Positions 1 through 11,391 of a stretch of 64,000 bases of DNA are shown here, piece by piece. The stretch is from Linanthus parryae (taxonomy: Eukaryota > Streptophyta > Magnoliopsida > Ericales > Polemoniaceae), in NCBI GenBank assembly GCA_023055425.1, contig JALGPY010000002.1:140923927-140987926 (forward strand). Direction: 5' to 3'. The position numbers and the translations under genes are program-made. A model generated the notes under the pieces. The model was given only the letters and a program-made list of their open reading frames with translations. It did no database searches and was not told where the DNA came from. Numbering within the stretch: the stretch's first letter is position 1; each line of letters begins with the position of its first letter.

Positions 1-977
1 TTGTTAACTACCTAAAGGACTTATTCTAGTCCTACTAGAATTCAATTTAGTCCCTTCCTTGCAAATTAGTCCCTACTAAGTTTGCAAGGGTTTGCAAAGT
101 GATCCTTCTAATTAATTAATCCAATTAATTAATTCCACAATCTAGTACAACTCTATATAGCGTGTGACCCCATAGGTTCTATCTAGTTGGTAGCAACTCT
201 TTGCTAATATGGAGCGGTTTCTAGCAAAACATCCATTCTAGCCAACTAATAGAATAGTCATCTAGACAACCTTGTACAAGTAATTGTCTCATCCCTTTGC
301 CTCCATATCCGGATTGGACACGAGACATACAAGTCACACTCGTATATCCAATCTCTAGTTTCTCGATCCATGGAATAGCCTTATTCGTGCAAATAACATC
401 AATATCTCATATATTGATTTATTTGAGTCTGGCCAGACATTCTATAAGCACTATCCTCGAGTGGCCTTGGATAATTGTTCCCGTTATGTGGGAGGGGAAA
501 ATCCTCTCTACGTCCACTACGATCTCTAAGCTTGCTTCTCATTGTATCCAGTACACGCCTTTATAACTACCCAGTTACGGTGTAGCGTTTAACGCTACCA
601 AGATCACAATGATCCACAACTAGAATATCTAGTGACTTCAAGTCTAAGGATGACAATACCATTGTACCCGAGAAGCACTTGTGACTCAACATAACGTGTA
701 TGTAGCCTTCTCGGTAATGGGTCAATCCAGTGCAACATTCCGTAATGCACACCTATGTGTTGGATCGTGATATCTCCATACCAATCCAACCCCATACTAG
801 TCTATAGATGATTGTCCCATTTAATCATTATACTTGACTAGGGATATTTAAGATAAACAACACAATTGTAAATCTAAGGACTTCATTATATTAAATATCC
901 AATAAATAATAAATGAATTTCTAGCCAATTACAAATTCATACTAAACTAGATTGCCTCTAGGGCATCTATTCCAACA
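1..977 (-). mobile_element. Truncated Ty1/Copia LTR (minus strand)
   Basis: On the minus strand this stretch begins TGTTGGAAT at 977 and runs off the left edge. It matches the first ~1 kb of the two LTRs at 54777-56337 and 61399-62959, sharing GTAGCGTTAAACGCTAC and the same TA-rich blocks. The match is diverged, and this copy has extra bases just inside its 5' end. The bases right of 977 are not a polypurine tract, so this is either a 5' LTR whose interior lies off the window or a solo LTR. Open frames here are not genes: the same spurious frames recur in the other two LTRs. Confidence 0.85.
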
Positions 978-1950
978 CCATGTCCACGGGTCGTCAAGTC
1001 GTGATTTCCACTAACAAATAATATGCAGGATTGACCTAGAAACAGGGTTCTGATTACTACAGGATTGACCTAAAAAACAACAACCCACAAACATATTATC
1101 TAACTCTAGTTGAATGCTGAAATCATCCAAATATATAAAACATAAGAACATGTCCAAACACCTAAACGATGCCCTAATCAAAGGAAGTTTAGTTGCGCTT
1201 GATTGGATCGCAAGACAAAGATTCGTTATACTAATCATGGAGTTCAACTAAATAGAGAAATAGAGAATCAATCTATCGATGTTTTTGGTGGATGAATTGA
1301 TGGTGATCTTCGCCTTGTTCTCCAAAAGGTGCTCCAAATCTTCAATCTTCAGCACGGATCTACGAAAAGGGAGTTGTTTCTCTTCTTCACTCGGTACCAA
1401 GGCAATGTGTGGATACCGTCAAATGAGACTGGTGTTTGGTTTTATATAAAAATAGTCGTATGTGAGATAAGTCTTGCTGAAAGCTCTTCAATAATTGCAT
1501 AAATCGTCCCATCCGTTGCGCTGGCCGACGTCTATCGCCGCGACGACAACATCCTCACCGCGGCGAGAATGTTTCTATTACGGTTCATCGCGACGACAAG
1601 CTTCCTCACCGTGGTCGTGGGTTGGCCTTTGTGATTTCTTCTCTCTTCTTCTCCTTTGCTTCGTCTTCTAGCTTCATCTGCCTTCCACTTGGGTTTCCAA
1701 GTTGCATTTCCGAGCTTCTGCATTCCTCTAGCTTGTTGCAATTCCTCCACCTGTATCAGTTCAAAATGAACAAGTACCTCGCGAGAGGAAATTATGCACA
1801 AAATATAGCAAAACAAGTAGAAATGTCTCAAAAAAACAAAAATTATTCTCGTGCTATCACAATTATAAAAATCACGCCAAACGTATTACATAAAGGGAAA
1901 AATACTCGCAAAATCTCTAAAAGATATTCGCTAGTATAATACATAAACTA
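978..1950. other. No recognisable gene
   Basis: About 1 kb between the Copia LTR and the hAT-like block. The only structure I see is an imperfect direct repeat near 1529-1613 around the word CGCGACGACAA, followed by CT-rich sequence at about 1630-1745. The opposing open frames of about 100 codons there are low-complexity and match nothing I know. It may be decayed retroelement sequence. Confidence 0.5.
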
Positions 1951-3165
1951 TAGGGCTGCAAGTTAAATCGCCCAAACTGTAAAACGGACCGAGCCGTGCT
2001 AATCTGTTAGGTCTAGGTTCATAAAATCCCAAACCGAAATTAAAAGGTTCGGTGAAGGGTCATAAAATCCCAAATCAAAATTAAATGGTTCGATTTAGGT
2101 TAAGTTTGTTACAAACCGACTGAACCGTTTAAACTGTTTATATTAATAAATAATTATGATATAATTATGTATACTAAGTATTCCTTTTTCTGGACACTAT
2201 ATGTTCACTTTAATTTGATGAGTACATAATGCGCAATCTAAAATTCAAGTGCCGACGTTCGTTATTGAAGTTAGAAGTTTGGATGCATAAACTCTGGACA
2301 CTATATATTTTCTTTACATTCATATGGGCTTATATTCATTTAGTTGGATTGACTTATCCCATTCTAATGTTTTCAGGTAAATTTTGTGAGTTTTTGAAGT
2401 TTTCAAGACTAAATTTATATCATAGAAAATGTTATCAGGTTAACCGCGGTTTGAACCGAAATCAAACCGTTTTATAGGCGAACCGAACCAAACCAAACCA
2501 AACCGTTTAAAAAATGATTCGGTTTAGGTTTGGAATTTTTCCCAAACCGAGAATTTAGGTTCAGTTTGGATTTTGGTGAATACTGAACCGAAACACCGTA
2601 TGTTTTCTTTACATTCATATTGGCTTTTATTCTTTTAGTTGGATTGAGTTTTCCCATTCTAATGTTTTCAGGTAAATTCTGTGAATTTTTGGAGTTTTCA
2701 AGACTAAATTTATATCATAGAAAATGTTATCAGGTTAACTGCGGTTTGAACCGAAACTGAACCGTTTTATAGGCGAACCGAACCGAACCAAACCGTTTAT
2801 AAATGATTCGGTTTAGGTTTGGATTTTTCCCAAACCGAGAATTTAGGTTTGGTTCGGATTTTGGTGCAAACCGAACCGAAACACTATATGTTTTATTTAC
2901 ATTCATATTGGCTATATTCATTTAGTTGGATTGAGTTTTCCCATTCTAATGTTTTCAGGTAAATTTTGTGAGTTTTTGAAGTTTTCAAGACTAAATTTAT
3001 ATCATAGAAAATGTTATCAAATTAACTGCGGTTTGAACCGAAATCGAACCGTTTTATAGGCAAATCGTTTATAAATGATTCAGTTTAAGTTTGGATTTTT
3101 CCCAAACCGAGAATTTAGGTTCGGGTCGAATTTTGGCGCAAACCGAACTGTTTACACCGTACTAA
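1951..3165. mobile_element. Probable hAT-like non-autonomous element (low-complexity type)
   Basis: The left edge TAGGGCTGCAAG resembles the left end of the better supported element at 39203. The right edge ends GTTTACACCGTACTA, roughly the inverted equivalent. The interior is dense in AACCGAACC and GGTTCGG words, as in plant hAT derivatives. I could not find a convincing 8-bp target duplication, so the boundaries are tentative. It contains the tandem array described separately. Confidence 0.4.
2290..3160. repeat. Tandem repeat, three ~290-bp units
   Basis: A unit containing TTACATTCATAT, TTTTCAGGTAAATT, TATCATAGAAAATGTTATC and a GCGGTTTGAACCGAAA segment recurs three times. The shared GCGGTTTGAACCG point lies near 2445, 2741 and 3028, giving a period of about 287-296 bp. 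The units differ by small indels and CAAAC/GAACC copy number. Short open frames on both strands are by-products of the repeat. Confidence 0.85.
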
Positions 3166-3239
3166 ACCATGATTTTTTTGTTTTCCTTTATCTTGCATCA
3201 TTGCTACCAAATCACCTTGGTCAAAGTGGCGCTAAAATT

Positions 3240-3555
3240 CAAATGGTAAGAGGCATTTAGAAGGAAGTGCTTTATCTATCTCTCCTCGGATTCGGCAACA
3301 ACACCCAGGAAGGCTCCAACAAAACGTAAAGCTATTGATACCATGTCCAGCCCGAATCCGAGGAATACGAGCACTGTAAAGGCTTGCAAACCTTCCAGCG
3401 GTAAAGATTGCCATATTGGCGGTACTGCAAGCAGCAGGTCCAACAACAACAAACCGGTTTCTGACTCACAGATTCCACCAACGGAGTGGGGCGCCCAAAA
3501 GACCCTAAATGCATCATTGGCGGTGACTGCTAAGCAGCACTGCCAGGCACAATGA
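3240..3555 (+). pseudogene. LINE ORF1 C-terminal remnant
   Basis: The frame around the ATG at 3343 is open to a stop at 3553-3555 and also extends upstream. It encodes a basic, Ser/Thr/Asn-rich tail (KAPTKRKAIDTM, then SSRSNNN). This is typical of the linker at the end of plant LINE ORF1 proteins, which bind RNA. It overlaps the start of the endonuclease frame at 3552. No zinc knuckle is visible, so only the extreme C-terminus is present. The assignment rests mainly on position. Confidence 0.45.
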
Positions 3556-5436
3556 GTCTTCTCAGTTGGAACGTTCGGGGGCTTGGCAACCCCTGCAACG
3601 TTACCTCGCTTCGCGATCTCGTGAGGAGACGGAAGCCTGCCATGGTCTTCTGGATGGAGACTCGCAAGTATGCAAGTGAGATGGAGAACATAAGGGTTCT
3701 TTTGGTTTTTTCAAGCGGTATTTTCGCTGATTGTACGAAGGATAGAGGAGGCGGATTGGCTCTTTTATGGACCGAGGAAGTTGAATTCTCGCTACATAAT
3801 TTTCTAGCCACCACATCCAAGGTACGGTTAGCTTTACTGAGTCACGTACTCCTTTTTTTCTAACTTGGTTTTATGGGGATCATGTTAGGAAGGAGAGGCG
3901 ACATTCCTGGAATCCTTCGTCGTCTACGACCAGGTTCAATGCCTTGGCACATTGTAGGCGACTTTAATGCGATAACTTTAGCTGCGGAGAAGGAGGGTGG
4001 TAAACAAGTTACCTTCAAGCAAGTTGAAGATTTTCGTAGAGTTATTAACTCCCTTGAACTTCGAGATTTGGGGTTCAATGGGAACCAGTTTACTTGGGCG
4101 AATAATCGCCCAAATTACTTTATTCGTGAGAGGCTTGACCGAGCACTTGCAACTGACAATTGGATTGACAATTTTGGACGTGGACGTGTTAATCATTTAG
4201 TTACTGATACGTCAGATCATATTCCCTTGGACGTGATTATTGATTCCAACTTCCGGAAGGGTTTCAACCCCAAAAGAAGATTCTGTTTCGAAGCAATGCG
4301 GTTACAAAACAAGGGTTGTGAAGACTTAGTAGCTACTAAAGGGGTGCACACTCAGGGAGATCTTTCGGTCAAACTCGGAATATTGGCCGAGGACTTATCC
4401 CTTTGGGATCGCGATGTATTTGGATCCGTTAAGAAGCAGTTGGCTGACTTGCGACACAGATTGCTGGATTTAGGGAATGCCACACAGTCGGCAGAGGTGC
4501 TGGCCGAATCTTTCTCTTGTCGAAACAAAATTTCTTCGTTGCTCGCGCAAGAAGAAACGATGTGGAGACAAAGATCAATATTGCTTTGGTTGCGCGAAGG
4601 GTACAGAAATACAAAGTTTTTCCATAGAAAGGCAAGTAATAGAAGATCTCGGAACACTATTCGGGGAATTGAGACTCAAAACGGGAATTGGATTGAGGAG
4701 CATAGCCAGATGGTAAATGTTTTTGCAGATTACTTTACTACTATGTTTGCAACAACGGATCCTCAACATGCAGACATGGAACTGCTTATGGATCCTATCG
4801 AGGACATCCTTAGCCCTGCAAACTGCAGTGCTCTTGATCAACCGTACACAGCCGATGAAATTTGGGTTGCGCTGAATGGTATGGCGCCTCAGAAGGCCCC
4901 AAGGGCAGACGGCTACCCTCCTTTATTTTTTCAGAAATTTTGGGATATCGGAGGACCGGAAGTTACTCGAATTTGTCTAAAGTTCCTCAATGAAGATGGT
5001 GATATTAAGGAGTTCAATCATACGCTTACATCTCTTATCCCCAAAGTGAAACAGGTCCGAAAAGTTTCTGATTTTAGACCTATTTATTTGCTCTACAATT
5101 CATAAAATCTGCACAAAAGCTATGGCGAATCGTCTGAGACCGATTATGTCTGAACTAACATCAGAAAACCAAAGTGCCTTTGTAAACGGTCGTCTGATTA
5201 CAGACAATATTCTAGTGGCTTTTGAGTTGATTCACTCTATGAAGATGAAGAAAGGGAAGGAGGGCTATTTTGTGCTAAAACTCGATATGAGTAAAGCGTA
5301 TGACTGTGTCGAATGGGATTTCCTTCGGGAAGTTCTAGTACGCATAGGATTCAGGCTTCATTGGATCAATACGGTTATGAAATGTGTTTCGAATGCTACT
5401 TACAGTATCATGATTAATGGCCAAGCAGAGAGTATC
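3552..5436 (+). pseudogene. LINE ORF2, endonuclease and N-terminal RT
   Basis: ORF2 makes the target-site nick and the cDNA. The APE-type endonuclease opens with LLSWNVRGLGNP at 3555, followed by MVFWMETR. After a frameshift near 3840-3870 it continues with WHIVGDFNAI (near 3940), RLDRAL and a TSDHIPL motif near 4210. The reverse transcriptase begins around 4850 with KAPRADGYPPLFFQKFW and continues to SLIPKV. After a stop near 5100 it resumes with NQSAFVNGRLITDNILVAFE and LKLDMSKAYDCVEW, ending in YSIMINGQAESI at the Gypsy insertion. At least two frame breaks make it a pseudogene. Confidence 0.88.
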
Positions 5437-7564
5437 TGTAACACCCCCAAATGGCCCAAGCCAGAGACCCGGGGATGTCACTCCGTACCCGAGAGGAGCC
5501 GGGATACAAGGAGATTTTATAACATGGTTCGCAAGCACAAAACATCCACAATAATAATTAAATCCAAATTAAACAATGCATTATTATAATCCGACGTCCT
5601 AGCCACAAACCGGCATAGACAAACTAGAGTTTTTAAACTAATAAGGAATTCAAATTCAAATGAAATACTACTACTATTCCATGTGATGATACGCGTCCCC
5701 TTCTATGCCAGATAACCATCCTCTAAACCTGTGGTGCGGAATCAAAAAGAAATACCATAGTACAAAATCAGCATGAAATACTGGTAAATAAACATCCAAA
5801 CATGTAAAACGATGATGGGATAGTTATAAAACAATGACTCATTTATAAGTAGGAGTTTTTCGCAAACACAACGGTAATAAACTTGACTCTTGTAATAAAA
5901 CATAAGAGTTCCCAATTCCATAATATTTCCAAACCAATTTCCATAATCATTATCAAAAATCATAAATTCATTGTTAACTTCTTTCTGTTAACAAAAAAAC
6001 CAAAATACTCATTATTAATTCGTTGTGATGGGGGAAAACAAAATAAACCACAGCTTCCATGACCTTAAGTGTCGACACCCCCCTAAGACTACGCCGGCCA
6101 GAGGAGTGAGTACATGTCGCTATCCGGGGACTTGCAACCGGATCAAAAAGAGACGGGACCGCAGCCAACACCGCCCAAAGAGAATAATAATGTCTCCGCA
6201 CAACTTCTTCCACTTTACGTTATAGTTCATTAATATCATGGTGATGTTTTTCAGCAAAAACATTTAACAAGTAGAAATCATGTATTTCAAGTCATGTAGC
6301 ACGTAAACACATTTTAGACGTAACAAATCAAAGTAATCGTTTGACACGAAAGAGATAAGCACACTAGGCTTGGCACATTTACTTACCTCAAATAAAATCC
6401 AACTATGGCAATCAATCAACGTACTCTACGTACTCGTCGTTGACGAAACAATGTTCTAATCAAACAATTATTCTAGTAATATACTTGCTATACTAATTAC
6501 ATGCATATGATAGTCAATGGTTTAGGGTTCTAACACTTACCCAACATCTCACTGAATTCATACTTCAAAACAAAACCCAAAACTTTGCTTCAAAATCCTC
6601 TAACCTAAAGCATACATAACCTATCATAACTCCACCAAATCTATTACTCCAGTTTTCCAAACAGATCATGGTCTAAAAACAGTTCCATTTGATTCAAAAC
6701 GTTCGAAATAATATAACATGATTCCTACATTAAAATCAGATTGTTACCCACATACTATGATCATTCAAACACCCAAATCATTCAATCAAACTTCCCCTCC
6801 AAACTAGGGTTTCTTCCCAACACCCAAGAACATGATAAACCCTAAAACTTGATAATAAATCTTACGAATCCATGAACAATGATCCTAACAATAACAAACT
6901 GAAAATTAAAGATTACATGCAACATACATGAATCATGAACAAGTGATCACAAGAATAAGAGATCAACAAGAGAAAAGAGAAGAAGAAACAAAACAAGCTC
7001 TAACCCGCCGTCCATGGAGGCCGGACGGGTAGAGAGGCGGACGGAGAGAGATAGAAAAAGAAAGAGAGAAAGAAAAAGAGAAAGAGAAAGAAAGAAAGAA
7101 AGAAAAATAGAGAGAGAGAGAGAGAGAGAAATTACCTCAACGGAAAAGAGAGAAAACGGCGGCGGCAGTGGCGGGTTGCTGCCGTCGGCCACAAGAGAGA
7201 GACGAGAGAGAGAGGGGCGGGTAGAGAGTGAGGGACGTGAGAGAGAAAGAGAAAAATATGGAGAATGAGGGTTTTATGATAGTTGGAAATAAAATCAACT
7301 TCATAAGTAGGAAACCCTCTTGAATTAGGAAACTTTTACGTAGGAAGAAAAGTTAGGTCAAAATACACTTACTCCCCCTTAGTTTTGCCAAAAGACGAAT
7401 ACCTCCCTCAAACTCAAGTAAAAGACACTAAAACCTTTAATTAAAGTCAAAAAGATTCCCCAAACTCTCATAACCATTATAATTAACTCTCTACAATTAA
7501 ATTAACTTCCCAAAACTTATATTAATATCACAAAATACTCGTAGTCACAAAATGGAGTATTTCA
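5437..7564 (-). repeat. 3' LTR of the Gypsy element
   Basis: 2128 bp bounded by terminal TG and CA in element orientation, next to the GTATC duplication on the left. The right boundary is set by a plus-strand TCCTTCCCTCC stretch, which is a polypurine tract in element sense. It contains a GA-rich microsatellite (7040-7130). Its last ~590 bp (6973-7564) repeat at 13638-14216. Confidence 0.88.
7040..7130. repeat. GA-rich microsatellite in LTR
   Basis: AGAAAG and GAGAGA runs inside the Gypsy LTR, repeated in shorter form at 13711-13783 in the other LTR. They create long spurious Arg/Glu/Lys-rich and Leu/Ser-rich frames on the two strands. Confidence 0.9.
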
Positions 7565-7580
7565 TCCTTCCCTCCTTAAA
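7565..7580 (-). promoter_or_regulatory. Polypurine tract (plus-strand primer) of the Gypsy element
   Basis: In element orientation the bases read AAGGAGGGAAGGA directly before the 3' LTR. A purine run at this position primes second-strand DNA synthesis in LTR retrotransposons. Confidence 0.75.
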
Positions 7581-7804
7581 GAGAACTTCGTCCTCGAAGT
7601 TTAAACAAAAAAACCTCCCTCCTTAATGAGAAATCGTCCTTGAAGTTTAAACTAAACCTTAACCACAATAAGATATGAACCTTCCCTCAACGGTACAACT
7701 ACTAAATGCAAACTGAAGGTCATGAATGATATGCAATATACTATAAGTAGTACTGTATTAAAGAAAAACAAAGGATTACATCCTCTCCCCCTTAGAGGAG
7801 TGAC

Positions 7805-8200
7805 GTCCTCGTAACTCAAGGTACCTCATCAAACAGGTGAGGGTACTTCTTCCTCATATCATCCTCCGCTTCCCAAGTTGCCTCTTCGGTGAGGTGGTTT
7901 GTCCATAAGACCTTTACAATCTTGAAACTCTTTGTTACGGGTGTTTCTTGTCTTGGTGTCTAAAATCTTGACAGGCTGTTCTTCATAACTCAAAGACGGG
8001 TCCAGTTCTATTGGTTTGGGATCTAATACATGAGATGCATGAGGCATATACTTCTTCAACTGCGATACGTGAAATACGTTGTGAACACGACCCAAATTCG
8101 ATGGTAAATCCAATCGATAAGCCACTTCTCCAATCTTCTCTATAACATCATATGGTCCAATGAATTTCGAGCTCAACTTCCCTTTCTGATTGAACCTCAT
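7805..8200 (-). pseudogene. Gypsy pol C-terminus: GPY/F module and chromodomain
   Basis: The frame reads [19 protein letters not shown] and [11 protein letters not shown], the GPY/F module at the end of Gypsy integrases. It continues with [19 protein letters not shown]. After a frameshift near 7925 the chromodomain carries on in another frame with [17 protein letters not shown] and a YPHLF tail. The chromodomain steers integration to chromatin marks in this group. It is separated from the integrase core by an in-frame TGA at 8204-8206. Confidence 0.85.
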
Positions 8201-8203
8201 TAC

Positions 8204-8752
8204 TCATTTAGTAGGCGAAACTTTAAGAAATTCTTTTTCTCCAACTTGAAATTCCAATGGTCTTCTTTTCTGATCAGCGTAAGATTTCTGTCTATCCTGG
8301 GCTGCCTTCATTCGTTGTTGTATAAGTCTCACTTGATCTGTCATCTCTTCAATAAGTTGTGGATCAATTACTATTGTTTCACTTATTTCGTTCCAACACA
8401 ATGGTGTTCTACACTTCCTTCCATACAACGCCTCATGTGGTGCCATTCCAATACTGGCATGATAACTGTTGTTGTAGGAGAATTCTATCAAAGGTAATCT
8501 ATCAACCCATGAACCTTGAAAATCCATAACACACGATCTTAACATATCTTCTAACGTTTGGATTGTCCTCTCGGTTTGTCCATCTGTAGCAGGGTGAAAT
8601 GTCGTGCTAAACTTCAACTGAGTTCCCAATGCCTCCTGGAGTGCTTTCCAGAAGTGAGAAAGAAAATTGGGATCTCTGTCGGAAACTATAGAACTTGGTA
8701 CTCCATGATACCTCACGATGTTCTTCATGTAAGCATCAGCTCTTTGTTCCAT
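8204..8752 (-). pseudogene. Gypsy integrase, C-terminal half of the catalytic core
   Basis: Contains [18 protein letters not shown], with a core catalytic Asp, and [22 protein letters not shown], with the catalytic Glu. [17 protein letters not shown] and [17 protein letters not shown] follow. It is in frame with the segments on both sides except for the TGA codons at 8756-8758 and 8204-8206, so the interruption is by point mutation. Confidence 0.9.
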
Positions 8753-8755
8753 ATT

Positions 8756-9694
8756 TCAAGTGTCTTTCATCGGAATAAACCTTGCTGTCTTGGTCAATCT
8801 GTCAACTACGACCCAAATCTGATTCAGTCCATTCTTTGATGTCGGTAACGCAGTCACGAAATCCATTGAAATTGAATCCCACTTCCAAACTGGGACATCT
8901 AATGGTTGAACTAATCCTCCCACTCTCTTATGTTCAAACTTCACCTTTTGACAAGTTAGACATTTTGCCACAAATTCTACTACTTCTTTCTTCATGTTAG
9001 GCCACCAAAACATCTTCTTCATGTACTTATAAAGCTTGTCACCTCCTGGATGTACTGAGTAGGGTGTGTTGTGCGCTTCTCGCGTCAACTTCTCCTTAGT
9101 TTCCGTACACTTATGTGGTACACACCATCTTCCCTTGTAACGAATACTTCCGTCTTCATGGATCTTGAAATCCTTTGATTGACCTTCTGCAATCTTCTTC
9201 TTTATCCTTTCCAGCTTCACATCTCCTGGATGGTTACTCCTTATCTCTTTTAAAACATCTGGCACAACTGTCATATTCCCAAGGATATTCGTTACTCCGC
9301 CTTGTTCTACATCTTCAATTCCAAGTTTTCGGAATTCTCGGCATAGCCGATCTGGTAAAACTAGCATAGTATCCAAAGTATGGCTCAATTTTCGGCTTAA
9401 CGCATCAGCTACTACGTTTGCCTTCCCTTCATGGTATTGGATACGCAAATCATAATCCTTTATGACTTCTAACCAACGTCTTTGCCTGTTATTTAGCTCT
9501 TTCTGCGTGAATATGTACTTGAGACTGCTGTGATCCGTATACAACCTACACACAGATCCATACAGATGATGTCTCCATATCTTCAGTGCAAAAACTATAG
9601 CTGCAAGCTGTAAGTCATGCGTAGCATAGTTCTCTTCATGATTTTTCAGTTGTCTTGAAGCATAGGCAATAACCCTCCTTTCTTGCATAAGCAC
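8756..9694 (-). pseudogene. Gypsy RNase H end and integrase N-terminal half
   Basis: Starts within RNase H ([20 protein letters not shown], then [18 protein letters not shown] and ADALSRK). It continues into the integrase HHCC zinc-binding domain ([23 protein letters not shown]) and the first catalytic Asp ([13 protein letters not shown]). A TGA in place of a Gly codon (9698-9700) separates it from the upstream segment; another TGA ends it. Confidence 0.9.
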
Positions 9695-9697
9695 GCA

Positions 9698-10177
9698 TCA
9701 TAAACCCTTCTTCGGTGCATCACTGTAAACATCGAACTCGCCAGAATCATTGGGTAAAGCTAACACAGGTGCTGTCGTAAACTTTTCCTTCAATGTCTGG
9801 AGTGCTTCTTCACAATCTTCACTCCACTTATACCTTACCGTCTTCTTGGTTAGCGTAGTAAGCGGTCTAGCGATCTTCGAGAAATATTTTATGAAACGCC
9901 TGTAATATCCTGCTAATCTGAGAAAAGTTCTTACTTCGGACACATTCTTCGGAGTTGGCCAATCTTTCACTGCCAAAATCTTTCCTGGATCCACGGATAT
10001 TCTCCCCTTGGAGATTATGTGACCCGAAAATGGAACATGTTTTAGCCAAAACTCACACTTCAAGAGTTTAGCATATAACTTCTCATGTCTCAAAGTTTCT
10101 AACACTTCTTTGAGATGTTCTTCGTGTTCTTCCTCGCTCTTTGAATAAACAAGGATGTCATCAATAAAGACGACCAT
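9698..10177 (-). pseudogene. Gypsy RT C-terminal half and start of RNase H
   Basis: Opens with the RT active-site box ([20 protein letters not shown]), followed by [22 protein letters not shown] and [21 protein letters not shown]. The RNase H start ([13 protein letters not shown]) follows. It lies one frame away from the upstream RT half; the shift falls near 10185-10195. Confidence 0.9.
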
Positions 10178-11391
10178 GAAACGATCTGAAACGTCCTCGT
10201 AACACGATTCATGAGATCCATAAATACTGCAGGTGCATTGGTTAGACCAAAAGGCATAACAGTAAACTCGTAGTGTCCATACCTCGTTCTAAAGGCTGTC
10301 TTCGGGATGTCCTTCTCGGCTACTCGATGCTGGTGATACCCTGATCTCAAGTCTATTTTTGAGAAAACGCTCACCCCTTGTAACTGATCAAACAAGTCGT
10401 CAATTCGGGGTAAAGGGTTTTTTTTCTTGATCGTTGCGCTATTCAACTCTCTATAGTCAATGCACAACCTCAAGCTTCCGTCTTTCTTCTTCACAAACAA
10501 CACCGGTGCTCCCCAAGGGGAAACACTTGGCCTTATGTAACCCTTTTGAATTAGCTCTTTCAACTGATCTTTTAGTTCTTTCAACTCTACTGGCGCCATT
10601 CTGTACGGTGCCTTTGAAATTGGAGTTGTTCCAGGTGCTAAGTCCATAGTGAACTCAATCTCCCTTCTAGGTGGCATTCCTGGAATTTCGTCCGGGAACA
10701 CATCGGGAAAATCTCTAACTATTGGTATCTCTTCTAGCACATTCTCCTTCTTGGACATGTCTTGAACATAACACAAATAAGCACTATTCCCCTTCTTCAC
10801 TTGGTTGACTATGGTCAAAGCTGACACTAGTCGGATACATGGTTCTTTTGTGATACCACGGTAAGAAACTTTTTTTCCATTTGGACCTTTAAGCCTGATC
10901 TTATGATCGTGACAGTCTATTACTGCTCGATATTTACTCAGCCAATCCATACCCAATATAACATCTATTCTTCCAAGATCAAACTGTATCAGGTTGGCTG
11001 GTAGGGTACTAGCCGAAATCTTAACTTCTACTCCTTCAAAAATGGCGTCACATACTTTTACATGACCGGTTGGGGTAGCTACGGGGATGGATATTCTAGA
11101 CGGCTTATTGAGACTCAATTTTTCCACAAATGATGATGAAATAAATGAATACGATGCTCCGGAATCAAATAGAGTAAATGCTGGTTGATCATGAACAAGA
11201 AATGTACCAGTGACTACTCCGTTTGCTGTTTCCGCTTCAGTCCTGCTCGTAACAGCGATCCTTGCAACATTCCCATTCTGTGTGGTAGCTCCTGCCGTAC
11301 CAGTCCCATTGTTGTTGGCGTTAGCTGGAGCGTTGTTGTTCCTATTCCCGTTCTGAACTCCATTGTTCCTTCCATTGCCTTGGTTGTTCAC
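10099..11391 (-). pseudogene. Gypsy protease and N-terminal RT
   Basis: Continues the gag frame. An Asn-rich linker is followed by the aspartic protease ([17 protein letters not shown], near 11160) and a long connection. The RT then shows [59 protein letters not shown] and [19 protein letters not shown]. The frame is lost just before the FIDD box. Residue substitutions are few, so the coding region decayed mainly by stops and one shift. Confidence 0.9.

Larger units (their letters stand above)
3240..5436 (+). mobile_element. L1-type LINE, 5' part (interrupted by a Gypsy element)
   Basis: A plant non-LTR retrotransposon, 5'-truncated or eroded. It carries the end of ORF1, then ORF2 endonuclease and the N-terminal half of the reverse transcriptase. 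It stops at 5436 inside the RT and resumes at 14217; GTATC flanks the insertion on both sides (5432-5436 and 14217-14221). Several frameshifts and stops show it is inactive. The exact 5' end is uncertain because I found no target duplication for the LINE itself. Confidence 0.85.

Noticed and set aside
1532..1939. Overlapping ~100-codon frames on both strands
   Set aside because: Low complexity and mutually overlapping; no family features and no splice context.
6947..7268. Arg/Glu-rich frame and its Leu/Ser-rich shadow
   Set aside because: Both are translations of the GA microsatellite in the Gypsy LTR, repeated at 13681-13911.
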